Assembly: GCA_041855385.1 (NCBI GenBank)
Contig: JBHAEC010000036.1
Coordinates: forward strand, 1 to 27,621
Length of the DNA: 27,621 bases
Direction: 5' to 3'
Origin: JBHAEC01 sp041855385
GTDB taxonomy: Bacteria; Bacillota; Negativicutes; Veillonellales; Veillonellaceae
In this document: positions 7,175 to 14,990 of the stretch, in pieces
How positions within the stretch are numbered: the stretch's first letter is position 1
How the letters are laid out: every line of letters begins with the position of its first letter
Made by a program: the position numbers and the translations under genes
Notes under the pieces: generated by a model
Told to the model about the DNA's origin: nothing
What the model saw: the letters and a program-made list of their open reading frames with translations, nothing else
Database searches by the model: none

Positions 7175-7978
7175 TTAATTTTTAAAAATAATATCCTTAC
7201 CAAACCATTTCTCGGAGATCTTCGCCGCGGTTCCATCCTTCTTCATTTCATCCAAAGTTTCATTCACCTTATTTATCAACAAAGTGTCTTCTTTGCGAAA
7301 TCCGACGCCGAATTGTTCATCTCCAAAATCTTCTTCAAGCACGCGGAACACACCGGGCTTTTGAGAAATATAGTAGCGACCTACAATACTATCCACAACA
7401 ATTGCATCAGCACGCCCTACTTCTACATCCATAAGAGCTGTAATATTATCACCATATTTTTTCAACGCCTTAAAAGATTTAAGAGTATTTTGGTCTTTTT
7501 CTACTGCCGAAACAGCTGTACTTCCGTCTTGAATTGCCACTGTCTTGCCCGCCAAGTCGGCCTTCTTAACAATAGATGAGTCGCTTTTTACAATGATGAT
7601 CTGATTATTACTCATGTATGGTTTAGAGAATCCGATTTTTTTCTTTCTCTCTTCTGTAATAGTAAGTCCGTTCCACAGAGCATCTACACGCTTACTGCTT
7701 AGCTCCGCTTCCTTGCTGGCCCACTCGATAGGTTTAAACTCTACCTCTACTCCGAGGCGCTTTGCCGTTTCTTTCGCAAGATCAATATCAAACCCTACAA
7801 GCTTTCCATCCTTGTCTTTGAATCCCATAGGGGGGAAATTATCATCCAAACCGATAACTATTTTCTTAGGCAATTGAGCAGGTGCCTCTCTTTTCTTTTC
7901 CTCTTTTCCACAACCTGACAATAATGCCGTTACCACCGTTACCGCCAAACCGAAAACTAACCATTTTTTTATTTTCAT
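7175..7978 (-). CDS. Amino-acid ABC transporter substrate-binding lipoprotein 1
   Basis: A 267-residue solute-binding protein of family 3. It has a lipoprotein signal with lipobox LLSGC (Cys23 as the lipidated residue). The mature protein starts its fold at KIVIGLDDNFPPMGFKD and contains VGFDIDLAKE, DALWNGLTITEER (whose Arg normally binds the ligand carboxylate) and ADAIVVDS (whose Asp normally binds the amino group). It delivers a polar amino acid to the permease encoded downstream. A putative promoter lies at 8011-8038. A close paralogue is encoded directly upstream. Confidence 0.94.
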   Translation of the reverse strand: MKIKKWLVFGLAVTVVTALLSGCGKEEKKREAPAQLPKKIVIGLDDNFPPMGFKDKDGKLVGFDIDLAKETAKRLGVEVEFKPIEWASKEAELSSKRVDALWNGLTITEERKKKIGFSKPYMSNNQIIIVKSDSSIVKKADLAGKTVAIQDGSTAVSAVEKDQNTLKSFKALKKYGDNITALMDVEVGRADAIVVDSIVGRYYISQKPGVFRVLEEDFGDEQFGVGFRKEDTLLINKVNETLDEMKKDGTAAKISEKWFGKDIIFKN

Positions 7979-8010
7979 AACTTATCGCACCCTTCTTTAC
8001 TAACTTTTTT

Positions 8011-8038
8011 ATTGTATCAAATTAAGGTCTTACAACAA
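8011..8038 (-). promoter_or_regulatory. Promoter for binding protein 1
   Basis: On the minus strand: -35 TTGTTG (8033-8038), a 16-bp spacer, then -10 TACAAT (8011-8016). It lies between the two binding-protein genes and would drive binding protein 1, permease and ATPase separately from binding protein 2. Confidence 0.55.
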
Positions 8039-8048
8039 AATGTTTTTA

Positions 8049-8861
8049 TTACTTCGGCGGTGGCAAAGATATATCTGCACCAAACCATTTTTCCATTATC
8101 TTCTTTGTTGTTCCGTCTCTATACATATCCCCTAATATTTTATTCAGCTTATCCCTAAGCTCCTTATTTTCAAGAGCTACGCCGACAGCAACCACTTCCT
8201 CTTTAAAGCCTGACGGCATAATAATATATTGGGATTGCTCATTTTTCAGATAATATCGGGAAATAATCTCGTCAACAAGAGCTGCATCTATTCTACCCGC
8301 CTTTAAATCCATAAATACGGAAACCATATCCGGATATTTTTTTAGCTGTCCCAAACTATTGCTGAGAGAAGAATCCCTTTTTAAAGACTCTTCGGCAGAA
8401 CTTCCTTCCTGAATGCCTACCTTCTTGCCTGCTAAATCATTTTTATCGGACACGCTTTTATTGGAAGAAAGAACTACGATAACCTGTGCACCTTTCTGAT
8501 ACGGATTGGTAAAAAGAATATTTTTTTCTCTCTCCTTGGTCCATGTCAATCCGTTCCAAATTGCATCAACCTTACCGCTTTTAAGTTCCACTTCTTTCGC
8601 AGCCCAATCAATGGATTTAAATTCCACATCTACGCCTAACCGCTTAGCCGCCTCTTTTGCCATGTCTATATCGGAGCCAACCAAATTCCCCGATGAATCT
8701 TTAAATCCTACAGGCGGATAGTTATCATCTAAACCGATAACGATTTTCTTTCCACCGGCTTTATTTACATGGCTTGTCGACCTCTCACTACTACCACAAC
8801 CGCTAACTAATAGCCCCAGCAAAACCGCACCGATACATGTCAACCTCAACCATTTCTTCAT
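8049..8861 (-). CDS. Amino-acid ABC transporter substrate-binding lipoprotein 2 (paralogue)
   Basis: A 270-residue family-3 binding protein, collinear with its downstream neighbour: VIGLDDNYPPVGFKD, IDMAKEAAKRLGVDVEFK, DAIWNGLTWTKERE and DAALVDE align block by block. The lipobox is LVSGC, with Cys22 as the anchor. I start at ATG 8861, behind a strong AAAGGAGGA; an upstream ATG at 8882 has none. One pocket-side difference is visible: VGSDID replaces the usual VGFDID. The C-terminus has the diproline run LPPPK. No terminator follows before the neighbour's promoter, so read-through is possible. Likely a second ligand specificity or regulation for the shared permease. Confidence 0.92.
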   Translation of the reverse strand: MKKWLRLTCIGAVLLGLLVSGCGSSERSTSHVNKAGGKKIVIGLDDNYPPVGFKDSSGNLVGSDIDMAKEAAKRLGVDVEFKSIDWAAKEVELKSGKVDAIWNGLTWTKEREKNILFTNPYQKGAQVIVVLSSNKSVSDKNDLAGKKVGIQEGSSAEESLKRDSSLSNSLGQLKKYPDMVSVFMDLKAGRIDAALVDEIISRYYLKNEQSQYIIMPSGFKEEVVAVGVALENKELRDKLNKILGDMYRDGTTKKIMEKWFGADISLPPPK

Positions 8862-8902
8862 GTTGGCTCCTCCTTTTCTCATTTGGTTTAAAACATGGCA
8901 CT

Positions 8903-8931
8903 ATTATACTTTATTGCTTTAGCAAAGTAAA
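8903..8931 (-). promoter_or_regulatory. Promoter with embedded palindrome for binding protein 2
   Basis: On the minus strand: -35 TTTACT (8926-8931), a 17-bp spacer and a perfect -10 TATAAT (8903-8908). A 12-bp palindrome, TTGCTTTAGCAA on the plus strand (8914-8925), fills most of the spacer. This is the position of a repressor operator. Confidence 0.7.
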
Positions 8932-8961
8932 GTCCTAAAATAAAAAAATTTTTAATTCATA

Positions 8962-8998
8962 AAAAATCCCACAGGAAATCTTTTCCCATGGGATTTTT
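8962..8998 (-). terminator. Terminator of the autotransporter gene
   Basis: A 10-bp outer stem (8962-8971 with 8989-8998), a small internal loop and a 5-bp inner stem. The minus strand ends in ATTTTTTATG. It begins 13 bp after the stop of the autotransporter gene. Confidence 0.85.
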
Positions 8999-9010
8999 AA
9001 GTCCTTATGC

Positions 9011-10759
9011 TTATCCTTGTGCAACCGCAGCCATCAAAGCATTCATCTTATTTTCAATTTCTTCTAAGCGCTCACTTAACGCTTGATTCTTTTCTCTTAA
9101 CTCAATCACTTCTTTTGCAAGTTCCGCTTTAGAAGACGGAATGTCATTCTTACTTCCGAATTTAAAGCTTACTCCTGCATTAATCATATTCTCTCCGTTC
9201 CCCATAGAGCCGGCTACACTAAACATAGTATCCTCATTAGGGCGATAAAATGCCCCTATAGCAAGAGAATTAGCATTTTTATAGTTTCCGAACCCTGCTG
9301 CCACAGTAAGCTTGTCATCAGAATCAAAATCAAGCGGATGTAGCGCTGCAAGAGCTGCCGCACCTGCTCCGACCTTATTCATACGCCCTTCAAAGCCGGA
9401 TAAGCTGCCACTCAATGCGGAAATTGCACTCGTATTTGCGGCAATAGCATTCGCATTTGTTGCAATTCCCGCTGTATTAGTTGCAATTGCTGCCGTATTA
9501 GTTGCAATTGCTGCCGTATTCGTATCAATTGCTGCTTTATTGGCCCCAATAGCATCGTGAACGGTAGTCGTTCCGGTTCCTCCTACATCACTCATAGTAA
9601 TCATACCGTCTGCATCGATAGCAGCGTTACCGCCAAGTGCTGCAACTGTAGTCTTTCCTACATTACCGAGAATATTATTGGTTGCATATAGTTGCGATCC
9701 GTTAATGGCATCTGTAGATGTTGCCGAAATCTGCCCCGACGCCACATTAATAACTTGACGTTCTTTTCCTGCCGCACCAACACTCAACACTCCATTGGCT
9801 ACAGACCCTACTCCGGCAAAACCGCTATAGGTCAAACCGTTTACCGTAGCTGTTGTCTCTGCTGTCGCCGCACGGTCTGCAGATGCATTACCCAAAACAA
9901 CGCTGTTATTTTGAGTTGTTACGATGCTATTACCCATTACATAGGTATTTGCGTTATTCACAGTATTGGATGTACCGATTGCACCGCTCAAACCTTTTGT
10001 TATAGTAGACCTTGCCCCGAGAATAACTGCGTAATTCTGATCGGATGTACTGCCATTACCGATAATTGCAGAATTCCAGCCGGTAGCATTAGCTGAGCTC
10101 CCCACCGCTACGCTTGTTAGCCCCGCTTTTGAACGGCTCCCGACAGCAACGGCACCGGCTTTTTGAGCTTCTGTCATCCGGCCTATAGCAATGGCTTCAT
10201 TACCCAAAGATGTAGCGTTGCCCCCCACCGCAATAGAGCCGGTTATACTTTCTCCCGCTACACCTGCAACAGCGCCTGAACCAACCGCCACTGCTGCCGC
10301 ATTATAGGACGCAGAGCCGCTACCTAAAGAAGAAGAAGCAGCACCCTTCGCTACTGCTCTGTCGCCCAAAGCAGTCCCTCTTTCTGCTGTAGACGATGCA
10401 TAAAGGCCGACAGCCGTTCCTCCCCCTTCAGTAGCACTCGCCGAACTGCCAAGAGAAACCGCTCCCACCCCTGTCGAGTTTGCTTTCAACCCTATGGCAA
10501 TTGCCGTCATCGTGTTAAGATTACTTGCGAGTGTCGCATTAGCTTCTCGTCCAATTGCAATATTTGAAGTGCCTCCGGAAGCGGTAGTGCCGTATCCGAT
10601 AGCAATGGAATACGGTCCTGCCGCATTACTCCCTGTTCCTTCTTGAATCGCTTCCGCCCCCAATGCACTGACATTGCCTGCAATAAGAGATACACCAACT
10701 GTTGCCCATAAACATACTTTCATTTTCATTTTGCTTTTCGTACTCTTTTTCATACTCAT
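9011..10759 (-). CDS. YadA-like trimeric autotransporter adhesin
   Basis: A 582-residue surface adhesin (type Vc secretion). In order: signal peptide to about residue 35; a head of YadA-type left-handed roll repeats (x-IAIG-x-x-A-x-A, about 45-290); a neck-like block RQVINVASGQISATSTDAINGSQL (about 335-358); a short stalk of heptads with Ile at a and Asn at d (IATNTAA, about 408-450); and the YadA anchor (about 458-533), whose four strands build a 12-stranded barrel in the trimer. The anchor is followed by about 48 extra residues predicted as a charged coiled coil, so the chain does not end at the barrel as in YadA. The protein implies an outer membrane and probably mediates adhesion. It is monocistronic. 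Confidence 0.95.
   Translation of the reverse strand: MSMKKSTKSKMKMKVCLWATVGVSLIAGNVSALGAEAIQEGTGSNAAGPYSIAIGYGTTASGGTSNIAIGREANATLASNLNTMTAIAIGLKANSTGVGAVSLGSSASATEGGGTAVGLYASSTAERGTALGDRAVAKGAASSSLGSGSASYNAAAVAVGSGAVAGVAGESITGSIAVGGNATSLGNEAIAIGRMTEAQKAGAVAVGSRSKAGLTSVAVGSSANATGWNSAIIGNGSTSDQNYAVILGARSTITKGLSGAIGTSNTVNNANTYVMGNSIVTTQNNSVVLGNASADRAATAETTATVNGLTYSGFAGVGSVANGVLSVGAAGKERQVINVASGQISATSTDAINGSQLYATNNILGNVGKTTVAALGGNAAIDADGMITMSDVGGTGTTTVHDAIGANKAAIDTNTAAIATNTAAIATNTAGIATNANAIAANTSAISALSGSLSGFEGRMNKVGAGAAALAALHPLDFDSDDKLTVAAGFGNYKNANSLAIGAFYRPNEDTMFSVAGSMGNGENMINAGVSFKFGSKNDIPSSKAELAKEVIELREKNQALSERLEEIENKMNALMAAVAQG
9437..9545 (-). repeat. Tandem 21-nt repeats coding the stalk heptads
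   Basis: About five imperfect 21-nt units encode I-x-x-N-T/A-x-x heptads in the autotransporter stalk. Two neighbouring units are nearly identical at the DNA level (both contain ATTGCTGCCGTATT on the plus strand), which could allow slippage and in-frame stalk length change. Confidence 0.75.
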
Positions 10760-10870
10760 GTTATCACTTGACTCCTACCCTCATAAAAATACTGCCTCTT
10801 TGCATCCCCCATACAAAGATCGGCAGGTTAAAAAATTAAATACTTCTCAATTTCTAAATCCTACTCATTT

Positions 10871-10900
10871 AGTATACATCAAAACTAAATCAAGAAGCAA
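10871..10900 (-). promoter_or_regulatory. Promoter for the trimeric autotransporter
   Basis: On the minus strand: -35 TTGCTT (10895-10900), an 18-bp spacer and -10 TATACT (10871-10876). It predicts an untranslated leader of about 105 nt. The rest of the 255-bp intergenic region is AT-rich and shows no other gene. Confidence 0.6.
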
Positions 10901-11014
10901 GCACTTTTTTCTTTCTATTTTGCCCTTCCTACTAAATGCAAAAACTATTTAACAAAAATGCGTTATACAAGCAATTTATTTAATACGTTTAAATATGCCG
11001 GTCTTTTTCAAATC

Positions 11015-11536
11015 TCAGCTATACCCGTTTCTTTGCCGGTCCGGTCCGTAAACTTTTTGTTTTTGTTTTTCAATAAAATCGGAGATATTTTTTTTATCCT
11101 TATTTTTGAGGTACTGTAAATCCACAGAAACAATATAAAGTCCCCCCTCTTCCGGAGAACCTATATGTACTTCATCCCACATAGCCGAGAAACCGAAGAG
11201 TTTCTCATAAGAAATAAAAATATAAAAATCCGATGAATCCCAAAACATATCCAGCGTTTCCCAAACGCTGATTGGCCTTCTCCTTACAACGATTCCCTCT
11301 TCACAAAGAAAAAGAAGATCATCTCCGGCACAATGGATGCGCCACAAACAAAAGATGACAATCCAGTAATTTATCATTCTCTCGCTTATGGCTATCTCTT
11401 TCATAGACCACCAAAGGGCCGCCCCTGCAATGGCGAGAAAAAATATACGAATAACCAAAATTAGTAAGCCATGCTCTCGATACGCATATAATACTCTGCC
11501 GGCAGGAAAATATTTTCCTACATCTTTTGTCTCCAT
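11015..11536 (-). CDS. Small membrane protein of unknown function
   Basis: A 173-residue protein with two adjacent membrane helices (about residues 22-43 and 50-68) followed by a soluble cytoplasmic domain of about 100 residues. That layout resembles bacterial membrane-anchored PH-like proteins: short strands such as GIVVRRRPISVWETLDMFWD and a C-terminal basic helix (SDFIEKQKQKVYG). I cannot name a family. The ribosome site is GAGGG before ATG. It lies 68 bp after trpS with no clear terminator between, so it may be a read-through gene of that unit. Confidence 0.7.
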   Translation of the reverse strand: METKDVGKYFPAGRVLYAYREHGLLILVIRIFFLAIAGAALWWSMKEIAISERMINYWIVIFCLWRIHCAGDDLLFLCEEGIVVRRRPISVWETLDMFWDSSDFYIFISYEKLFGFSAMWDEVHIGSPEEGGLYIVSVDLQYLKNKDKKNISDFIEKQKQKVYGPDRQRNGYS

Positions 11537-11604
11537 ATACTTCCCTCAGCCTTTTATTTTTTCCCTTTTCCAGGGCCTTCCTATCTATAAACCTGATTCA
11601 TTCG

Positions 11605-12591
11605 CTACTTTCTGTAAAGACCCATAGCAAGTTCTACTTGGCGATATGTTTTTTCTGCAGTTTCTCTCGCTTTTTGCGCCCCTTCGTCTAAAATCGTATC
11701 CAGTTCGGAACTATTTACCAATGCACTGTATCGCGCTTGGATAGGCTGTATAGTTTCCACAATAAGATCTGCCACATCTTTTTTAAAGTGTCCGTAACCC
11801 ACTCCCATATATAGGCGCTCAATTTCTTCATAGCTTTTTTTAGTCAAGGCATTATATATTCCCATTAAATTGGAAATCCCCGGTTTATTGTCTTTGTCGT
11901 AACGAACCGCATTATCCGAATCCGTCTGCGCACGCTTAATCTTTTTTACAATCTCTTCCGGTTTATCCAAGAGATGGATCGTCGCCATCTGATTTTCGTC
12001 GGATTTGCTCATCTTCTTTGTCGGTTCCTGCAAACTCATAACACGTGCACCACCTAAACCTGTATGTATTTCAGGGATAGTGAACACCTCTCCGTACACG
12101 CGATTAAAACGTTGTGCCAAATCACGAGTAATCTCCAAATGTTGCCTTTGGTCATCTCCTACGGGCACATAATTTGTTTGATACAACAAAATATCCGCCG
12201 CCATCAGAGGTGGATATGTTAAAAGCCCTGCAGGAATAGACTCTCCTCGTTTTTGTGCTTTATCCTTGTATTGCGTCATTCGTTCCAGTTCGCCCACATA
12301 ACTCATGGTTGTCATAATCCAGCCCAGTTTTACATGCTCTGCCACCTCAGATTGTACAAAAAGCGTCACTTTTTTGGGATCCAATCCGACCGCCAGATAC
12401 AAAGCGGCAAGATTTCTCGTATTTTCATATAAAAAAGACGGCTCCTGCGGTACTGTAATTGCATGCTGATTAACAATGCAATAAAAGCACTCATTTTCGT
12501 CTTGATATTCCACAAATTTGCGTAACGCTCCCAAATAATTCCCCAATGTCAGGGATCCGCTCGGTTGAATTCCTGAAAATATAACTGCCAT
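11605..12591 (-). CDS. trpS: Tryptophanyl-tRNA synthetase
   Basis: A class I aminoacyl-tRNA synthetase that charges tRNA-Trp. It is 328 residues from ATG 12591, chosen because TGGAGG precedes it by seven bases and the protein then opens with the conserved AVIFSGIQPSGSLTLGNYLGAL. In this opening TLGN is the HIGH-equivalent. KKMSKSDEN is the KMSKS loop. GELERMTQYKDKA and PVGDDQRQHLEITRDLA are also family blocks, and the length is normal. An extended -10 promoter lies 34 bp upstream. The leader is too short for a T-box, so it is not controlled by the usual Firmicute tRNA-sensing switch. Confidence 0.97.
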   Translation of the reverse strand: MAVIFSGIQPSGSLTLGNYLGALRKFVEYQDENECFYCIVNQHAITVPQEPSFLYENTRNLAALYLAVGLDPKKVTLFVQSEVAEHVKLGWIMTTMSYVGELERMTQYKDKAQKRGESIPAGLLTYPPLMAADILLYQTNYVPVGDDQRQHLEITRDLAQRFNRVYGEVFTIPEIHTGLGGARVMSLQEPTKKMSKSDENQMATIHLLDKPEEIVKKIKRAQTDSDNAVRYDKDNKPGISNLMGIYNALTKKSYEEIERLYMGVGYGHFKKDVADLIVETIQPIQARYSALVNSSELDTILDEGAQKARETAEKTYRQVELAMGLYRK

Positions 12592-12624
12592 CACAAGGCC
12601 TCCAATCAAATAAATTCTTTTTAC

Positions 12625-12633
12625 ATTATAGCA
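12625..12633 (-). promoter_or_regulatory. Extended -10 promoter for trpS
   Basis: On the minus strand this reads TGCTATAAT, placed between the glmS terminator and the trpS start. The -35 region is T-rich and weak. Confidence 0.7.
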
Positions 12634-12653
12634 TACCTTAACTTTATACAAAA

Positions 12654-12683
12654 ATATCCCGACGCCCTTAGGCATCGGGATAT
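12654..12683 (-). terminator. glmS terminator
   Basis: A 9-bp stem (ATATCCCGA at 12654-12662 with TCGGGATAT at 12675-12683), continued after one mismatch by GCC/GGC around a CTTA loop. On the minus strand TTTTT follows. Confidence 0.92.
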
Positions 12684-12742
12684 GGTCCTGTATTAAATCA
12701 TTCGGTTAACTTTCCTATTCTCGGAAAATGTTCCACATCAGA

Positions 12743-14572
12743 TTACTCTACCGTTACCGATTTGGCCAAATTCCTCGGCTTATCTACATCAGCTCCGCGC
12801 GTTATAGCCGCATAATAAGCTAGTAATTGGAGAGGCACAACCGCTAAAATAGGTGCGGTATAGCTATCTGTACGAGGCACAAATATGGTATGATCCACAT
12901 ATTTTTCCAGTTCGTCATCGCCTTTCATGCCTATGCCGATAACCATGGCATCTCTCGCCTTTACTTCCTTAACATTGCTCATCATTTTATCTTTGACAGA
13001 TTCTTGAAGGGCAAGGGCAATAACCGGAACGCCTTCCTCAATAAGCGCCAATGTGCCGTGCTTCAATTCCCCTCCGGCATAAGCCTCGGCATGGATGTAG
13101 GAGATTTCCTTGAGCTTAAGAGCCCCTTCCATAGCCACTGCATAATCAATGGATCGTCCCAGGAAAAACGCATCTTCTTTAAACCCGTAGTAACGAGCAA
13201 AAGCCTTAATATCATCAACGGATTCAAAAATTTCATGACAAAGTTCCGGCAGTTTCTGCATATCCGACAAAATTTGCTCCGCCTGATCCTGCTTAAGCTT
13301 ACCGTTTAACTGTCCTAAGTGGACAGCTAATAAAAGCAGCGCTACCAGTTGTGTCGTATATGCCTTTGTAGAGGCAACAGCAATTTCAGGCCCTGCTGAT
13401 GTATAAATCGTTTTATCCGACTCCCGCGAGATGGATGATCCCATAACATTAGTAATTGCCAAAGTTCTTGCACCCAAACGCTTAGCTTCTTTCAGTGCCG
13501 CAATAGTATCGCTGGTTTCCCCCGATTGGCTAATGGCGATGCATAAGGTATTTTCATCCGTCAAAGGATGACGATAACGGTATTCCGAAGCGATGTCTAC
13601 TTCCACGGGAATACGGGCAAGTTGCTCAATGCAATATTTTGCCACCAGCCCCGAATGATATGCCGTGCCACATGCTGTAATCAAAATGCGGTTAATCGAT
13701 TGCACATCAGCAGGTTCCCATGCCAACTCCTCGAAAACAACCTTTTTACCATCCTTGCTAATACGATCCATTAAAGTATCTCTAATAGCCTTAGGTTGCT
13801 CATATATTTCCTTTAACATAAAGTGCTCATAGCCGCCTTTTTCAGCCGCTTCTGCATTCCAATTAACATGGAAAATCTTTTTGTTGATCGGATTTCCCTC
13901 GCGATCCGTCACCCGCACCTCATCCTTTGTTAAAATGGCCACTTCTCCATCATTAAGAATGTAGGTGTCTCTCGTATGATTAATAATGGCGGGGATATCA
14001 GAAGCAATAAAATTCTCTCCTTTTCCCAGTCCGATAATCAAAGGATTGTCTTTCTTGGTACAAATCAATGTTTCCGGATCATGGGCACTAAGGAATACCA
14101 TTGCATAGGACCCCTCAAGCCGAGCCAGCACTTTTCTCACGCTGCCTTCAAAATCTCCATCATATAAATCAGCCAGGAGATGAACCACCACTTCCGTATC
14201 TGTTTCCGATTTAAAATGGTACCCCTTAGCCAACAGCTCTTCTTTTAAAGGCAAATAATTCTCCACGATGCCATTATGAACGACCGCAAAATCTCCGGCT
14301 TCACTTGCATGCGGATGGGAGTTCATATCCGAAGGTCTACCGTGAGTGGCCCAACGAGTATGTCCGATCCCGACAAATCCGGGGCTTGGATCTAACTTTA
14401 CCATGGTCTCTAAGTTTACCAATCTCCCCATTTTCTTTTGTACTTTAATCGTACTATCATTCAAAATTGCAATACCGGCAGAATCATATCCCCGATATTC
14501 TAATTTGGCTAAACCGTCTAACAAAAATGGTGACGCGTCTTTAAAGCCTATATATCCAACGATACCGCACAT
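12743..14572 (-). CDS. glmS: Glutamine-fructose-6-phosphate aminotransferase (isomerizing)
   Basis: GlmS converts fructose-6-P and glutamine to glucosamine-6-P, the entry to amino-sugar and cell-envelope synthesis. The 609-residue protein starts with the N-terminal nucleophile domain MCGIVGYIG, where Cys2 is the glutaminase nucleophile after Met removal. HTRWATHG and HNGIVENY are the glutamine-binding loops. Two SIS domains follow (ISQSGETSDTIAALKEA near 350, and GRSIDYAVAMEGALKLKEISYIHAEAY near 473), and it ends in the conserved DKPRNLAKSVTVE. AAAGGAGG precedes the start. Expression should be under the self-cleaving ribozyme immediately upstream. It is the last step-encoding gene of the cdaA-glmM-glmS region but has its own terminator-delimited unit. 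Confidence 0.98.
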   Translation of the reverse strand: MCGIVGYIGFKDASPFLLDGLAKLEYRGYDSAGIAILNDSTIKVQKKMGRLVNLETMVKLDPSPGFVGIGHTRWATHGRPSDMNSHPHASEAGDFAVVHNGIVENYLPLKEELLAKGYHFKSETDTEVVVHLLADLYDGDFEGSVRKVLARLEGSYAMVFLSAHDPETLICTKKDNPLIIGLGKGENFIASDIPAIINHTRDTYILNDGEVAILTKDEVRVTDREGNPINKKIFHVNWNAEAAEKGGYEHFMLKEIYEQPKAIRDTLMDRISKDGKKVVFEELAWEPADVQSINRILITACGTAYHSGLVAKYCIEQLARIPVEVDIASEYRYRHPLTDENTLCIAISQSGETSDTIAALKEAKRLGARTLAITNVMGSSISRESDKTIYTSAGPEIAVASTKAYTTQLVALLLLAVHLGQLNGKLKQDQAEQILSDMQKLPELCHEIFESVDDIKAFARYYGFKEDAFFLGRSIDYAVAMEGALKLKEISYIHAEAYAGGELKHGTLALIEEGVPVIALALQESVKDKMMSNVKEVKARDAMVIGIGMKGDDELEKYVDHTIFVPRTDSYTAPILAVVPLQLLAYYAAITRGADVDKPRNLAKSVTVE

Positions 14573-14592
14573 GTTATATTCCTCCTTTTATA

Positions 14593-14740
14593 TCCCCCAT
14601 GAAGTCTTTGTCCGTTAATCGCTTAACGACTTTGCTCTTCATGTCACGACCGGGGTAGCCGAGAGGCATCCGCTGATACATTCGATACTCCTCTTCCTCG
14701 TCAACTGCTCCGACTGTCTTCAGGCAGTCCCTGCGCTATT
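14593..14740 (-). ncRNA. glmS ribozyme-riboswitch
   Basis: On the minus strand, directly upstream of the glmS ribosome site, the leader carries the conserved glmS ribozyme core: AGCGC at the cleavage site (cut expected between A14737 and G14736), AGTTGACGAGG (about 14705-14695), TATCGA, then GCGGATGCCTC and CGGCTAC. The 3' part folds as CATGAAG with CTTCATG (P4), with an internal CGTTAA-GCGA-TTAACG hairpin, closed by CCCC with GGGG. This RNA uses glucosamine-6-P as cofactor to cut itself, which destabilises glmS mRNA when the product is abundant. Family assignment rests on motif order and on the position before glmS. Confidence 0.95.
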
Positions 14741-14856
14741 CGCCTTTACGAATTATGGAATCTCCTTTCTATGTTGATTCGACAGATCTTGTCTTATATC
14801 TCCCATATTAAACAAATACATAGCGCTATATATTACAAACTAAGCTTCACAAATAA
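14741..14856 (-). promoter_or_regulatory. glmS promoter region
   Basis: Between the glmM terminator and the ribozyme. A possible minus-strand promoter is TTGTGA (14848-14853), a 16-bp spacer and TATAGC (about 14826-14831). The match is modest and no operator is evident. Confidence 0.35.
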
Positions 14857-14885
14857 AATATGAGGGATATCACATCCCCCATATT
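14857..14885 (-). terminator. Terminator after glmM
   Basis: A 12-position stem with one mismatch (14857-14868 with 14874-14885) and a 5-nt loop. On the minus strand it is followed by TTATTTG after a T-rich stem end. It lies about 105 bp after the glmM stop. A smaller 7-bp inverted repeat (14924-14930 with 14934-14940) lies between. Confidence 0.75.
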
Positions 14886-14990
14886 ATAAGCTACAAGGCT
14901 AAACAGGGTCAAGTACGCCTCCATTGTCAACGATTGACAAATCATCTTGTCCCCAAGTATTTCCGCTCTTTATAATATTCCAAACACCGC

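Noticed and set aside
9437..9545. CRISPR-like short repeats
   Set aside because: The units are in frame, have no spacers and encode coiled-coil heptads.
12592..12624. T-box leader before trpS
   Set aside because: The leader between the -10 element and the start is about 34 bp, far too short for a T-box.
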